A DNA stretch of 64,000 nucleotides from Paragonimus westermani (taxonomy: Eukaryota > Platyhelminthes > Trematoda > Plagiorchiida > Troglotrematidae): positions 224,856-288,855 of the forward strand of contig QNGE01000293.1 in NCBI GenBank assembly GCA_008508345.1. The letters run 5' to 3'. A program made the position numbers and the translations under genes. Position 1 is the first letter of the stretch. Each line of letters begins with the position of its first letter. Shown here piece by piece: positions 43,560-56,027 of the stretch. Below the pieces are notes generated by a model. It was not told where the DNA came from. It saw only the letters and a program-made list of their open reading frames with translations, and did not search any database.

Positions 43560-46500
43560 GCTACCTTTCAATAACCAAACGATTATTTCAGTTGCGATCA
43601 GTAAAGCAAACCCAGCTGGTTTGCGGCGAGATCGTCAACTTCGAAATGTTGTACTTTTCTGAAAGCCAATTTCTCTAGCTTGACACCAGTTTGTAAGCAC
43701 ACGTTCGAGCAAAGTAGTGTAGTGGAGCCACTTTATTCACTATGCTGCACAGGCACGTATGGCACACCTGTATGTACCAGCAAATTGGCGGGGCAAATCC
43801 CGAAGCGGAACTTCACGGCACCCTCAACAGGAAGTAAAATTCTGCCTCATCAGATTCTCTCATTTACCCTTTCCTGACTTCAGAACAACATGTGAACAGT
43901 CACTAATTTGGTCTGTTGATAACGTTTTACTTTAGACACAAGTTTTTTCAGACCAGATAAACCAGTTACAAATCTGGTGGTATTTACAGCAGGCTAGGCG
44001 ACAGTTGATGTCTATTTCATGCAGCTTCTACTGTTTCCTATACACAACTAGCCAAAGGCGTACCAATGCTGATTTCGTGTGGTTATGCTGTCCACCGAAA
44101 AGCAAATATGTCTCAACTCTCCTGAATTTGAATCGCGTAGGTGTCTCAGATCAAGAATGAGTATGGAGTGCGTCACCTTGCACGTGCATGAGAACCTGAG
44201 CATGTCAGCCTGACTAGACTTTAAGGTTAGTCTTGGCAAAGATACATTTGCATTCTTTGCCCTTGTTCTCGGTTTTCGTGTAAATCCGAACGGAATGGTT
44301 AGTATGGCACTATTTGTGCTTCAGTTCAATAGATAAACCTCCAAGCGGCGTTGAATAACTAATGATACATAACTCGTCCTGTCATTTTTTATCTGAGGAG
44401 TCCTTGTAAGAAGTTCATAATCGCCCATAGTTGATCGAGACTTCCCAGTGCAAAAACGATTGGCTAGGTGGTCCACTTAGACAACAAGCTTTGGACTACA
44501 ACTAAGGTCGTGCTGGCACACGTTTGTACAGCTTGTGCTCGTCAATTAGACCTACCATTCTTCCATGGTTGCTCGTTCGGACGTGGCCAAATCGTAGCAT
44601 CCCAAAATCCAACCACAACCTCGCTGTCTGGTCGTCCGTAGGTAGTGCAGGGACCGTTCCATCAAATACGATCGATACCAGTTAACATGATGATTTATCG
44701 ATCAGACTGACACTAGACTTCGTTTTGCCTATTGATCAGTGTTTTGCCATCAATTGATTGTGGAAGACGCAAGGTGTCGATCAACTGTTTGCAATTGTTT
44801 TTCATTGAGCCAATGAAATTACAAATGTCAGACAACGTACATCTCTTAGAGAGTTTACTGGCCACTGGTGTCGAACCCAAATCGATTGACGATCCCAGAC
44901 TGAGTCATTGCAGATTGGTTGAAATGTCACTCCGATTACGCCATTCAGAGACAAAATACCGGTTCGCTAAGAATCCCTGTTTGTGTACGTTTTTCTGCTG
45001 TTTTACAATGAGCTATATGGGCTGTGGAATGAGATGCCATTCTTTTGTTTAGAGTTTCATGCACACCACTCTTCGCTAACCTTTTTAATTGTACTGGTTC
45101 GATTAAGAACTAATGAAAATATCTGGTTGTCAAAGGCAAAGGTCTAGATTTCACCTCGCAACTGGTCACTTAAAATTGATTATTTTTGGGGAGCACTACC
45201 CACATCTGCAGCACCTGCATCTACGTAAGCATTTTGACTGACACTAAGACAGGAGAAAAGTCGATTCCTCAGCGCTGGCTGCACCGACGCTCGACCTTCG
45301 CCAGAATCCCAAGGTTTTGACCGCAGGTTCGCAGTGGGTTGAGATACTCGCCTGTGCTTAAAAACACGCTGGCGCGCGAGAACTGCATTGGCTGTCACAC
45401 CATGATCTTAATTTCGGACAGACTCTCGTGACGCTCTCCTCACGCTAAAGTTGATCGATCGATAGGTCAACTTACATACGCCACCCCATTGGATGAAGAC
45501 CATGTGAATGCCCTCGAGCATTAACGTGAGGGCCACACTGGAATCGATGGCTACAGCCGATGGTTAGTCGATCGATCGAACAGCCATGATAAGGGTAGAA
45601 GCGTCAATCGAGTTTGACCGAAATTCAAACCTTGTTGTGACCACCGCGTGCGCCTGGTGTACGAATGAGCATTCCAATCATGTCGCGAGTCCACAGTGAC
45701 CATAGATCGTGGGTGATCTTCGAGTCGCCATATGGTTCGTTTTGGGGACAAACTCAAGCTCGTCAAATGCATGCAGCTAGATGTAGTGAGTAGACTGATA
45801 AGCAGGGTTTGTTTCCAACGTTTTGTACCGAAAGGTGTTGGTCAACACATATATACGGGTTATCCCAGAAGTATGAACCCGAATAAGAAATCCGGAGTCC
45901 GAACCAAAAGACTTATTCAACGAACAGGCTGACAGGTCGACTATATGACACAGAAAGACAACAAGCAAATCCTAAATTGACAACCAATACTCAAAGCGTT
46001 CTCCGCGGTTTGGGTTACACAAAATCATTCTTCTTAAGCATGATGACAACACACTTAGGAAAGTGGTATCAGGCTACTTATAATTGACACATTTCCGACA
46101 CATTTTTGTCTGTCTGCACTAATAACCGCGTTGATACGTAAGATTTAGTAACTCAACACGGTTTGATGTCTGTTGACCTCTTAGCCTACATTCCGAACTG
46201 TAACGTGACCTCGATAAACAGCTGCGTCCACTCCTTGTGTACCTGACACGGCTAGCAAGCACAGCCAATCCGATACAACTGGTGTCTGTACCATCCTGTC
46301 CCTCAGCCCCCACACGCACATGGTTTGGGACTGTCATTGGTCACGAACACTTTCAAACCAAAAACCCGTCAGGCTCTCTCAAGTTCGCATAAGGAGAGGT
46401 TTGAAACCAAAAGAACATAATCGCGCCCTGACTGTTGAGCACTTGCTAAGCGGTACACGGTTGCACCGAGAGGATATTGACTCTGAGAATTGTGCATCTT

Positions 46501-47770
46501 CACACGGCAAAGGAATTATAGGCCAAGGATTAGTTTCACACCAACCCATCTCCTCGTCACACTCCACAAGTCTTCACTTGTTCAAGTTGTGATCCACAAC
46601 AATCATTTCCACAGTGCTATCAGGATTTCAATAAGTCTCAACATATCGTTATACAGTTTTTTACTCGCTTATGTGTGGTACACTGCTATTTGTGTGTTAT
46701 ATATGTGTTTTTAGTGGTGTTAACATCTTTTGGTTATAAGTAACTTTCGCGTCAATAGTTGTCCAAGATAATGGCCATTTTGAGTTCCTCCAGTTTTTGT
46801 GGACGTTCTATGTAGACTGATTGAGGTAGGTGCTATTCTACGGGAATCACTCTTTGGGGTTACCTCAAACATGGAGTCTACACAGAACCTTGAACTGTTG
46901 GTAGAGTAGGACATTTATAGAGGTAACTTACAGATTTACATACCTTGTAGATTACTCATTCACTGAACTACCGTTCTGGTTCCTGTGTAGTGAATACCGT
47001 ACGTTAAATACTTTAACGCACGACCTAATAAGTCATCATAAACAGATACGCTGTAATCACACGTAATGTTCAAAAAGGCCGCTGAGAATTGAGACCGTTT
47101 ACTGACTTCACGGAATGTACAAACTGTGTCATATGACGATGTAAACGGTATCGACGAGCGTCCGCCAATGAAATGTAGCAAGTCCTACTCATCGGTACTC
47201 AGTCTTATCTAAATGCTGCTTATGGTTCATTTGTAGGTTACAAAATTGGTCTCGTTGTCGGTAGTTGTTCCCTTAAAGCGACACAATGTCACTTTTATCA
47301 ATCCACCTATGCGATCCGGTTGCGGCATGATATTTAGTTCAGTCCAATTTGCTCGTGGCATTCTCAGGACAGTGTAGGTTTCCAGTGAACAAGACACCTC
47401 AATGTGGATAACATTTTTGAGCGTGCTGTACGCATCGATCTGAATAATGCAGCAAGTTGCTTTCATCACGAGCGAAATGGACAAATACGACACGTTGACA
47501 GAAGTGAAGCAACATATCTCAACAACAAGGCCACGGAAGTGAGAAATCTCATGGGTTGCCAAACGTATTGAGAACGGTTATAAAACCTCGCGCCAGAGAC
47601 TACAAATGGCACAGCAAACCTGAAAGCACAGCATGACGCACCTCAGATTGGATGGCAACACATTTTTTAGACATCCCTTTGGTTATTTGTAAAACTTTTG
47701 CTCCTAGATGCAGCTTCTTACTACTCAGCATGTGCTGACGAAGATTATCGTAATTGCACAATCCGTTAAC
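43560..47770. other. No recognised feature
   Basis: About 4.2 kb with only short unrecognised frames (largest 111 codons, minus 47562-47227). No domains, LTR ends or tRNA-like boxes were found. Confidence 0.4.
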
Positions 47771-47778
47771 AAAATATC

Positions 47779-48453
47779 GTGTTTTTAATTTGTCTGTTTG
47801 CCCTCGCCAGTGATGGTTACCAATACAATGTTGTCGATGAAACGCTGACACATTTTAAGGGGACATGTGTGAAAAAACATCGGGACTTTGAGATCGTGCA
47901 ACTTGACCAAAAATGCGCGTCCACCCGCGTGTCAGCTAGTCTGGTGTGGTTACAGCGGTCTGTTGTGCCCGTGTGTGACATGTTTGAATATTTGAGCTGT
48001 TTCTCTTTTCAGTGTGCGGGTGAACGAGAGGCAATGAAAGAGGCTGTGCGAAGGCATTTGCGCACGCGGCTGGGTTAGGGGGTCTATTCGTTCGTCAGCT
48101 GCTCCATTGATAGACAGACGTTGTTGCTGGAGCTTGCCGCCGCTGGGAAAGCAATCACATGGCTATTCAACACTAATGAGAACGATTTCAGAGCAACAGT
48201 CACACATGCGAGGATGTTGTTATATCGCGGAACGAACGAGTGGATGCAATCGAACTGGAACGATTCATACGACGCAGTGATATTGTACGCGCTGTTTTAC
48301 CCCGAAGAGCCGATCCCCAAAGCCGACTACGAAGGAAAAACACTGGTCTCCCGAGAAAGAGCGTTTATTGTCTCAGTCCGAAGCTCCGAATGCCGAAGTG
48401 CAACTACAAAATACAGCTCTTGCGTTTTTATAGCTCGTCAACTCATCGGGTGA
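47779..48453 (+). other. Two unrecognised open frames over an LTR-like block
   Basis: Frames 47779-48078 (99 codons) and 48121-48453 (110 codons) match nothing I know. On the minus strand, TATAAAAAC (48432-48424) lies about 55 bases before an AATAAA (48369-48364), the arrangement of an LTR promoter and poly(A) signal. The open frames are therefore probably not genes. Confidence 0.3.
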
Positions 48454-48544
48454 ATAAAAGCAGGCTCATTAGCGTCCAGTATGTAAATCCGCCGACCGGG
48501 TAAAAAAACAGGCTAACTAGCGTCCAGTATGTAAGTCGGCACCA
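48449..48544. repeat. Two tandem copies of a 48-base unit
   Basis: The unit contains TAGCGTCCAGTATGTAA and recurs with a 48-base offset, with several differences. The start of a third copy (GGTAAAAAAA) follows. Confidence 0.85.
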
Positions 48545-49239
48545 GAGGTAAAAAAATGATGGTACATCAGAGGAATTCGGTTTTACAAAAAAAAACAGGA
48601 ATTGCTCATTCCAGTTAGTGGACGGTTTTTTTGGGGGAGGGGGTATGTGACATCCCCAGCAGATGTACCCTCGTCCTCCATGAGCTGACTAACCGTAGGT
48701 GGCTCTTCGAGCTACATTACACTTGTTTTCGTGGCACAAGTATCTGGACGTGTTAAACATTCTGAAGCTGATCGCGCGTCAATCAGTGAATCATAAAGCT
48801 TACGTTTGCATGTTTTTAACTAAGATTGACTCCTATTTGAAATACATACATCTATTGCACTAAAACAATGTTCGTCGCGTGTTATTTTAGTGCTATAACA
48901 ATAAGAACGTAATATAGTGTGTTGTAGCAGGTTGCATACTACAAAATATACTGGTAGTTTTAGTATTAACTACCGTCAAGTGCAAACTTGGAGCATCAGT
49001 TTCTTTTGTAATTCAGTTGGGGTGTTCACGCACAAATTCAACACAGTCAAACGGGCTTTTCTGTCTTACTTCTTTGAAAATTACTATTCAAAATATTAAC
49101 GATTTATTCTCCTTGTCTTTTATTGAAACAAACTGCTGCTATTTAGAAACATTAATTTGCGGTTCAGTTACTCAGCGCACCCACATTTATGAAAATGTGA
49201 ATTTCACATTCAGTCAGTTCAAAGTGCCTCACAACAGGA

Positions 49240-49520
49240 CAGGAAGACCGCGAGCAGTACCTCGATCACGAATGAAACGCAAAGATATCGCAAACGATGC
49301 GAATAATCGGAACGCAAGTACTCGGACCCAACTCTCGCAACTTAGAACCCCCCAACAAGAAAGGAAAAAGACGGGCTCCAAACGAACTTTATTCGCTGCT
49401 CAGCCCGAAGGCAAAACAGTGGCTCAAAACGGCTCTATTTATAGGTTTTCGGTGGCCTTGGTCCTGGGACACCGAACGGGCCAATCAGAAGTAAGCGCGC
49501 GAACTCGAGTCTTTCACAAT
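49240..49520 (-). repeat. LTR-like block with TATA box and AATAAA
   Basis: On the minus strand CCTATAAATAGAGCC (TATA box 49443-49435) precedes AATAAAG (49393-49388) by about 45 bases. This spacing is that of U3-R in LTRs and also of the solo LTR at 21.8 kb. No partner copy or target duplication was found, so LTR identity is inferred. Confidence 0.4.
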
Positions 49521-49675
49521 GATGGCGGGCATTCGAGTTATCAAAAGAGAAGCATCTATTTCCCTTGGAAAATATGAGTTTTTTTGGGGAAAAAGTGCTT
49601 TTCCCAACATGACCGAAAACAGCTGTTCGCACAACTGAACTCAACATAAAATCACCAATTATGATCATATAAATC

Positions 49676-49795
49676 ATTTCAAATGGAACATAACTCACGT
49701 TTGAATGCAGCCTTCGTATTCATATAAGTCATTCGGTTAGCGCTTTTCAAAAGAAAACACTAGGCTCGAGTTTCGCTTTGCGTAGAGTTCATCAT
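49676..49795 (-). repeat. S1 repeat, minus tail fragment
   Basis: AACTCACGTTTGAATGCAGC, TTTTCAAAAGAAAACACTAG and GCTCGAGTTTCGCTTT match the reverse complement of the S1 tail with substantial divergence. Confidence 0.6.
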
Positions 49796-49799
49796 CTAA

Positions 49800-50845
49800 G
49801 TGTGTGCAGGAAGCAACGTGACTAAAAGGTGCGCTCTCTTGTGCTCATCAAGTTAAAGCAAGTGATGAAACTGGTCCAAATAAGTTGTCCATTTTTAAAT
49901 ACAAGTTAACCCCAGGAAGGTTGGATACGCTATACCACTCGGGAAGTTATGGTTCCAGAACACATCAATGACTTTATGGACAGCCTGCAGAAAGTATTGG
50001 AACACTGATGATTAGCAATGAAAAAGCTGCAATTTATCGGTTCTTACAGGCAATTTGGTCACACTGATTCATAAATTCCTCCAAGCAGAACAAGTGAGTA
50101 AATTTCTGTTCTCACTTCATAAGTTCGGCAATGGATTGATCGACATTCTAAATTTCCTGTGGACCAACCCATATTTTTCTTCCTCATTAAATTACCACAA
50201 GGTATCACCGGATTCGGAATGTATACTATAAGAAATTCATCCGATGTTTCAGATGCGAGATAACAGAATATAGCAGACAAGTTGTATGTTGTTTAAAACG
50301 TCCGTAACTTTGATGACTGGACACAATTACTGGAATTAATCAATTCTGACATCAACTCAAGGACGGGCATTAGTGTATTCTCCCCTCTTGATATCAAATC
50401 TTCTTGGTAGAAACCATCAGTGTCGCTGGTGAATTATGTCCTTGGGTGTCCTTCAGTTCAGTCAAAACCAACATGAATACCACCAGTGTGTCAGCTTAAA
50501 TTAACAGTGGTGCTCCATGAACCAGATGATAGTCAGTATGATTCACGTACAGGCATCAAATGGCGCCCAAATTAGACAGACCGAGAGCCAGATGCGAAGA
50601 GTTCAGGAATATATATAAAAGACGAAATTGCTAGTAGTATGAAACCCAGACTGACATAGAGTGCCAAAAACGAGATCCTGAGGTTCGGTTCGGATAAATG
50701 TATTCGACACACAAAAGGTCATACACACAACGACAACTAACAGTCATCATTAACGGGGTCCTTTTGGACATGCATCATCTGAAGGTTCTGAGAAAAACAG
50801 TGGGACGGGTGGGTAACAGAGTCCAAGTGTGAAATTTCCGAGCTC
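49800..50845. other. No recognised feature
   Basis: The third plus frame from about 49950 to 50640 is open over long parts with a few stops (for example a WTQLLELINSDINSRTGISV stretch), which hints at a decayed coding sequence. I could not assign it to a family. Confidence 0.25.
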
Positions 50846-50852
50846 CTGGTGT

Positions 50853-51000
50853 GGCTTCGTAGCTAAGCTGATAGAGCGCTTGCCGCGTTGAGGCATGCTG
50901 TGTCTGTCGCTGGTTCGAATCCAGCCGAAGCCCTGACTTTTCACAGTTGGGTCTCATCTAACTTCACAAATCTGCCATATTACTCATTAGTAAAAACGAT
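50853..51000 (+). repeat. tRNA-headed SINE S2
   Basis: The head 50853-50932 folds as a tRNA: acceptor GGCTTCG pairs with CGAAGCC, a D-arm-like TAGCTAAGCTGATAGAGC, and a T-arm CTGG-TTCGAAT-CCAG. The anticodon arm is imperfect and there is an extra arm. The following 60 bases are shared with the copy at 33254-33410, so it is a SINE and not a working tRNA gene. Confidence 0.75.
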
Positions 51001-51216
51001 AGTAGGTGGAATTCTACTGAGCGAACCGGTCAGTCCGAATAAATGAATGGGTCCTTTAATGACAGGTGTGAACAGAAGAGTACCGTGGAAACACACATCT
51101 ATTCCGAAGACTGCTATTGTGGAGTGTATTGTAGATTAGACCAGTTGACTAGAGGCAAGTGACCTACACGCGGTGCGCAGTTTGCATCCACGCAGTCTCT
51201 CTGGCAGCACACCTGC

Positions 51217-52025
51217 TCATTTAAATTCCGCTCCCAGTATGCCAGCTACTGCATCCAAGTCGTGCAATTTTGCTAATTCACTGGATCGTTTTCTGAACAC
51301 ATGACTCCCACGGTAGCCAGTGTGTAATTGTGCCAAGGTGTGCCGGGAAATAAGCAACTTGGGAGATTTGGATAACAGAAGCGTGTGCAACAGGCCGAGC
51401 AGGCTGCTCGACAAAATGACGGCCTTTAACAATCGTCAATCCGAAACAAATTATTCTACACAGTACAGCACAGCGCACTAAATAAGAAAATCCAACTCAA
51501 TTGTCAGAACGGCGATGAATGTAGACTGATATCGTGTCACAGAAATTTTAAAATCGAAACGTTTTCCGCACTAGGTTTGACCGTGTTATCCATGGCAATC
51601 ACTGCCCGGAGAAACACGTGATTGGCGTGAGTTCTCGACAAGAGTGCACCAGCAATCTCCAAACAGCAGAAAACTCACAACATTATTCCTTGACCAAAGC
51701 AATCCCAATTCCCTCCACCGATAAAAAAGGCGATCAGCGTGCTGGCCATATGTAGAGATCCCTGTGGAAACTAACCATGACCATTGGCACGCCGTTTGAA
51801 AATCTGCAACCACATTGAGTGTTGAAGTGAAACACGTAATCTTATGGACGTGGCTCGGTTCAGTCTGTCCTCCTTGGGTTGGTGGTCAAGAAGATTTCCG
51901 TTAAATTCACCGAGCTCCAGTTTAGTGCACAGTAACTGTAACCACATCCGAAACTTCGTTCCGGACAATCTCCTTGGGAGCAGTGAGATCATGAAGATTA
52001 TTACTTCTATGGTTGTCACATAGCT
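51217..52025 (-). pseudogene. SLC22-like transporter pseudogene, truncated and frameshifted
   Basis: A third family member, readable only by switching frames on the minus strand. In order: an extracellular loop piece with LNWSSVNLTEIFL (gene at 36023: LDWNALNLTEFFF), then VVADFQTACQWSWLVSTGIS (VVEFETVCQKAWLVPTGTS), then ASTLIAFFIGGGNWDCFGQG where the intact genes have GGWTGDRFGRR. Next LEIAGALLSRTHANHVFLRA matches TM4 sequence, then RYQSTFIAVLTIELDFLI. After stops comes LSKSPKLLISRHTLAQLHTG, which equals LPESPRWLLARNRVSEAARV plus LQTGYR. It covers about residues 95-355 of the 582-residue paralog; the N-terminus and all of TM7-12 are missing. It is closer to the 36 kb gene than to the 11 kb gene. 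Confidence 0.82.
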
Positions 52026-52071
52026 CTCCTATAGGACGGCTAGTAAGAATTCTTCATGCTTTTACTAATTC

Positions 52072-52092
52072 AGAGAGAGAGAGAGGGAGAGG
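52072..52092. repeat. (GA)n microsatellite
   Basis: A short GA-rich run just upstream (on the minus strand) of the transporter pseudogene. Confidence 0.9.
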
Positions 52093-52099
52093 AAAAATC

Positions 52100-53420
52100 A
52101 TGTCTATTTTTGCTGATCACAATTGAGGGGTAATATACTTAGTAAATAATGAAATCCGTGGTCTGGGACAGTAAGTTTCAAACTTCGGGAAAAGAGTCGA
52201 TCGAAAACAGTTGCCACGGTGTTAAGCTGTTTTTGTTTAATTTATTTAACCTTTGAAACAATGGTTCCCATCGATAAATTTGAAAAAAGCCAATATTAGC
52301 ATGCAAGATGTTTTGTGCAATGACATTTCGTTCGCATCTCATCGGTTACTCTTACGAAATTAACATACACTTTATATAGTTGGGGGCAAGCAGCTAGGCG
52401 AAATCAATCCAGAAATATCTGCAACAGTCAGTCAGGTGACCAAAGCAAAAGCAACAAAATGCAACCGATTGCTAATTTTGATGCAATAAGGGGGTGGTTG
52501 AAGATACATACATATTGAGTGGGGAATGTCAGATATAGTTAGAAGAATCTAAAGAAAACAAACAAGAGCTGAAATACTGTAAAAAGTACCAGTTGCATTC
52601 TTACCAACAAAGTGAAAGGTTAATCACCAACTGTTTCTGAGCGCATAAAGAGGGATTCAGTCGATGTATTGCGACAACTTCCGCTAATATTGGCTTTTTT
52701 CATCTTTAACCTTTGGTGCGTATCTTCTTTATCCCACCGGGTAGCCCAACCCTAATAACCGTTGAGAGAAAACAGGGATGCGTTTGTCCACTGTTACACG
52801 ATGGATAACTGAGAGTCGTCTCTTCACTCATCGTGTCAGGATTGTGTGAGAATGAAAGTGGCAATGGGGTACCCACAAGACTGCTGGAAAAGAATTATGC
52901 AACGTTTCAACGAATCCGTTTGCTTGATGATGAACTAACTACCCAGAAGGTTGCGGACTTCGTATTTTCAATGTTGCTTCCTTCTTTTGTGATCTTCTTT
53001 CGAGCATGTCTTTTGGAGAAAATAGCTACCATGAGAGCAGACGTAATGGTGAACAACACAGCTTGGACTGCGAACCCGTTAATACATCATGTAAGTGGGA
53101 AAGAGTTTAAGCAACAAGTGACACGTTTTTCGTTTGTTTCCATGTGTCTAAGTACACCAAAGCCGAGAAAGGTATGAGTAAGCAAGTAAACCAAAACGAA
53201 TCTTTGTGTTTCTTTCCCAACCGCTTTGTCTTGGTGTGAACTAACTCAGAGAAGCATGAGTGAATGGGTGAATGTACCTGTGAGAATGAGAATTCATATA
53301 CGTTGTGGCGGAAAAGTCATATTCCGCATACATACATATACCTTCTGCAAAAATCACAGGTTTGCGTAGTTCCCCACAGAAAAATAGAGTAGCCAGGAGT
53401 TGGAAGTGTGCACTTGCCGA
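52100..53420. other. No recognised feature
   Basis: AT-rich with short frames; a 114-codon plus frame at 52833-53177 matches nothing I know. It may contain a 3' LTR for the gypsy element that follows, but no LTR pair was found. Confidence 0.35.
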
Positions 53421-53423
53421 AAA

Positions 53424-54660
53424 CTACATGGGGTTCCGGGTACAGAAGGCTCCTGCTGATACCAAGGGTTTTAGACGAGGGACGCTCTCTGCCGACGGAT
53501 GGGGTGGGGCTGGTTTTAGCCTGTTGGGTGAGTTTGCATCACACTTGCCATGACAGCTAACAGTGACAGTCTTTGTGTTCCTTGTGAGGACACGATAATG
53601 AACGGTGTACGGGAGTTGCAGCGGTTCACGGAGTCCATCCGGACGTACAAAGACATGTTTACAGGAGGATAGTTTACTTTGCACGTGCATGGTTGATGCT
53701 TGTTCTCTGAGCTACACAAGCCTCAGTTTTCACGTGTGATGTGCCAAACGATCTACACAGCTGTCGCATTCAAACGGTGTCACAGATCCAGATGAGGCAA
53801 GTTCACTTGATAAACGGAAAGTACAACTACGGATTAGTTCACTTGCAATAGCCTTTACATCCTCATTAGCTGTGTTCCGTAGGCCTAATAAAAATAACGG
53901 AAGTGCCTCTTCATGAAGGTTTGGCATGCGCTTGAAGGGCATTCTTTAGTTGACAATGGAAACGTTCAACAATCCCATTTGCTGTCAGATGCTAAACCGT
54001 AGTACGAGTGTGCTTGCACTCTGGAGCATTTAGAAGGGTCGCGAAGTGTCTTTAAAAGTGTGGCCCCCGGATATTTATACACGATTGCTTGCCAGCCAAA
54101 CTGTATTACCTAACATTCTATGGGGACGCTGGCTACCGTTTCTGGTGGGGGGAGGCGCAGTTAAGTGGCACACGTCAACAGATAAATGAAGCTATTTGAG
54201 GGTAGTAAGAAGCTCATGAGATCGACGTTCACACGGTGAAAACGTGCGCCTGGCAAATAAAAATTTTCAACTGAGCTCCTTGTATGACGATCGACCTCGG
54301 AGTGTTGGCAGTGAAAACATGAGCAGCCCGTATTGCGGACGTCTTGGTTTACTTCAGGTCACAAGAAAGACTCAGAGGTAAGTTTAACTGAAGCGTAAAG
54401 GCCCGGTTGGGACAGGCTGGGCAGCGTCACACACTATGCGACCGAAAGGTGCAGGCACTACAAGGCGTGGTGTGCCTTGGAAGAGGACTGTTCCCTCTGG
54501 GGAGTTCAGCGGTACTGGCCGAATTTTAAACAACTCTTCAATGGTGATCGATCCCTGGATCAGTAGCTTCCAAATCAGTGTCATCGTCAGTCAATGCACT
54601 GAGAGTACGAACGTGTGAAAACGCGTTGGTGACAGCTCTTTTCGGTATCTGAGACATGTC
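53424..54660 (-). pseudogene. Integrase of gypsy family 4
   Basis: Fragments in several frames: an RNase H end and linker near 54640-54560, a NGIVERFHCQLKNAL block near 53960, then LFLLGLRNTANEDVKAIASE (53942-53730). The C-terminal region follows (VFVRPDGLREPLQLPYTVHY and RVLTRNTKTVTV at 53690-53424). Catalytic residues of the DDE core are only partly traceable. Confidence 0.72.
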
Positions 54661-54881
54661 GTATCTCAGTTGTAAACTAAGAGATATGGTCCGGGGGTCT
54701 TATTGTCCTTTTGGGATTCCTGTCAGATGAAACATTTAATGAGTAGACCAACAGCTTGTAATCCGTGTAAATCGTAAATGTCTTGCTTCCCATCAAACGT
54801 TGTTAGCAATTCTCTACCAAGCGTGATGTAACGGGATTCAGCGGTTATCAAACGCTTAGAAAAGGAGGCTAAAGGTCGTTG

Positions 54882-56002
54882 TTAAGCACCAAAAAAGTTC
54901 CGTGACACAACATTGCCAGTTGTAGCAGAGACGTTGGTTACAGTTGAAAACAGCGTTTTCAGATTTGGCTTAGTAAGGAGGGCTAAGTCGGCGGCTGCAT
55001 CCATGAACTCAATTGACGCAGTGCGTGCAGCTTCTGTGGACTTGTATTTGCGTTCAAATTTAAGGGACATGGTCGTTGACTTAATTACACGGGTGCAGCA
55101 GGGTATGGAACGCCTGTAGTGATTGATTAGACCACTAAAACGACGGAGTTGCCTAAAGGAACTTGATTTGCCATGTCCACAAATAACTTTGGTCTCATTC
55201 GTTAATGCAGCGATTTCGTTTTCTGAGACCTGCTGACCCGTGCACCCTATGTTGGTTTTACTGATTCGTATTGGGCGGAGTTTATTGTGACGGCATGCTG
55301 GGTCTGGCGTTCCAGTAAGGTGTAAACTTATGCGGGAAATTAGCCTCAACAACGCCATCCAGTTGAGCGTAGACAAGATCCAAACCGCGTGTAACGTAAT
55401 GAATTGAGCGCTGGAAAATTTGAAAAGCGTTGCTGAGTTCAGACGGCATCCGAAGAAATTCGTAAAGTTTGTACGAGTGATGACTGCGGTTTTGGGTATA
55501 TCATTTTTGACCACCAGGATCTGGCGATGTGCACGTAGCAAATCTGTGTTGCTGAAAATGACTTTCCTATACAGGTAAGTAGTTGAACCCTGCATATATT
55601 GAATTAAATGCTTGCTAAAGGCGCTACTTTGCTCGTCCCGTGGTAAGCATTGCAAAAGTGCCAGTCATTTGACTTCTCCGGGACCAGATGCAGCGGTGAG
55701 ACTCATGGAACCTAAGGAGGATGTATCTTTCCGAGTTCAAGCATGTGTTAGAATTCTGCTCTAACGGACTTTAGTTTCTCGGAGGCCAACCGAGGAGGCT
55801 GGAAGACCTTGGTGCGGATGTGATGCGTGACTTTAGAGGCCGCTGATAAAACATCTTCCGACGTGCGAATGAATTGTGGGGACTCAGTGGAGGGATGCAA
55901 AAATTGCCTCGGGACTGCGGGATTGGCTTGTTTGGGTGTTATGGCCGAAACTGTTACGTCCATGTCGTGTATGCTTAGATTAGGGCTGTGATCGTTTATC
56001 AC
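54882..56002 (-). pseudogene. RT and RNase H start of gypsy family 4
   Basis: An RT leader (SKVTHHIRTKVFQPPRLASE and KLKSVRAEF) is followed, in a 257-codon frame, by PKTAVITRTNFTNFFGCRLN (motif B region). A frameshifted catalytic box reads QLDG instead of YLDD. SSSFRQLRRFSGLINHYRRS and IPCCTRV (thumb) follow, then DAAADLALLTKPNLKTLFST, which leads to a damaged RNase H start. Confidence 0.82.
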
Positions 56003-56027
56003 ACGGCATCTAGTGTCGACATGATGG

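Noticed and set aside
47779..48453. A two-part gene read through one stop
   Set aside because: No family match, and the second part overlaps a TATA-AATAAA module on the other strand that fits an LTR better.
50853..50932. Possible functional tRNA gene
   Set aside because: Acceptor and T stems pair well, but the anticodon arm is imperfect, and the flanking 60 bases are shared with another copy at 33.3 kb, which marks a SINE.
50750..50957. Two overlapping minus-strand open frames with GWIRTSDRH-like and LDSNQRQTQH-like starts
   Set aside because: They are read through the reverse strand of the tRNA-headed SINE at 50853; such peptides arise from tRNA B-box sequence and are not proteins.
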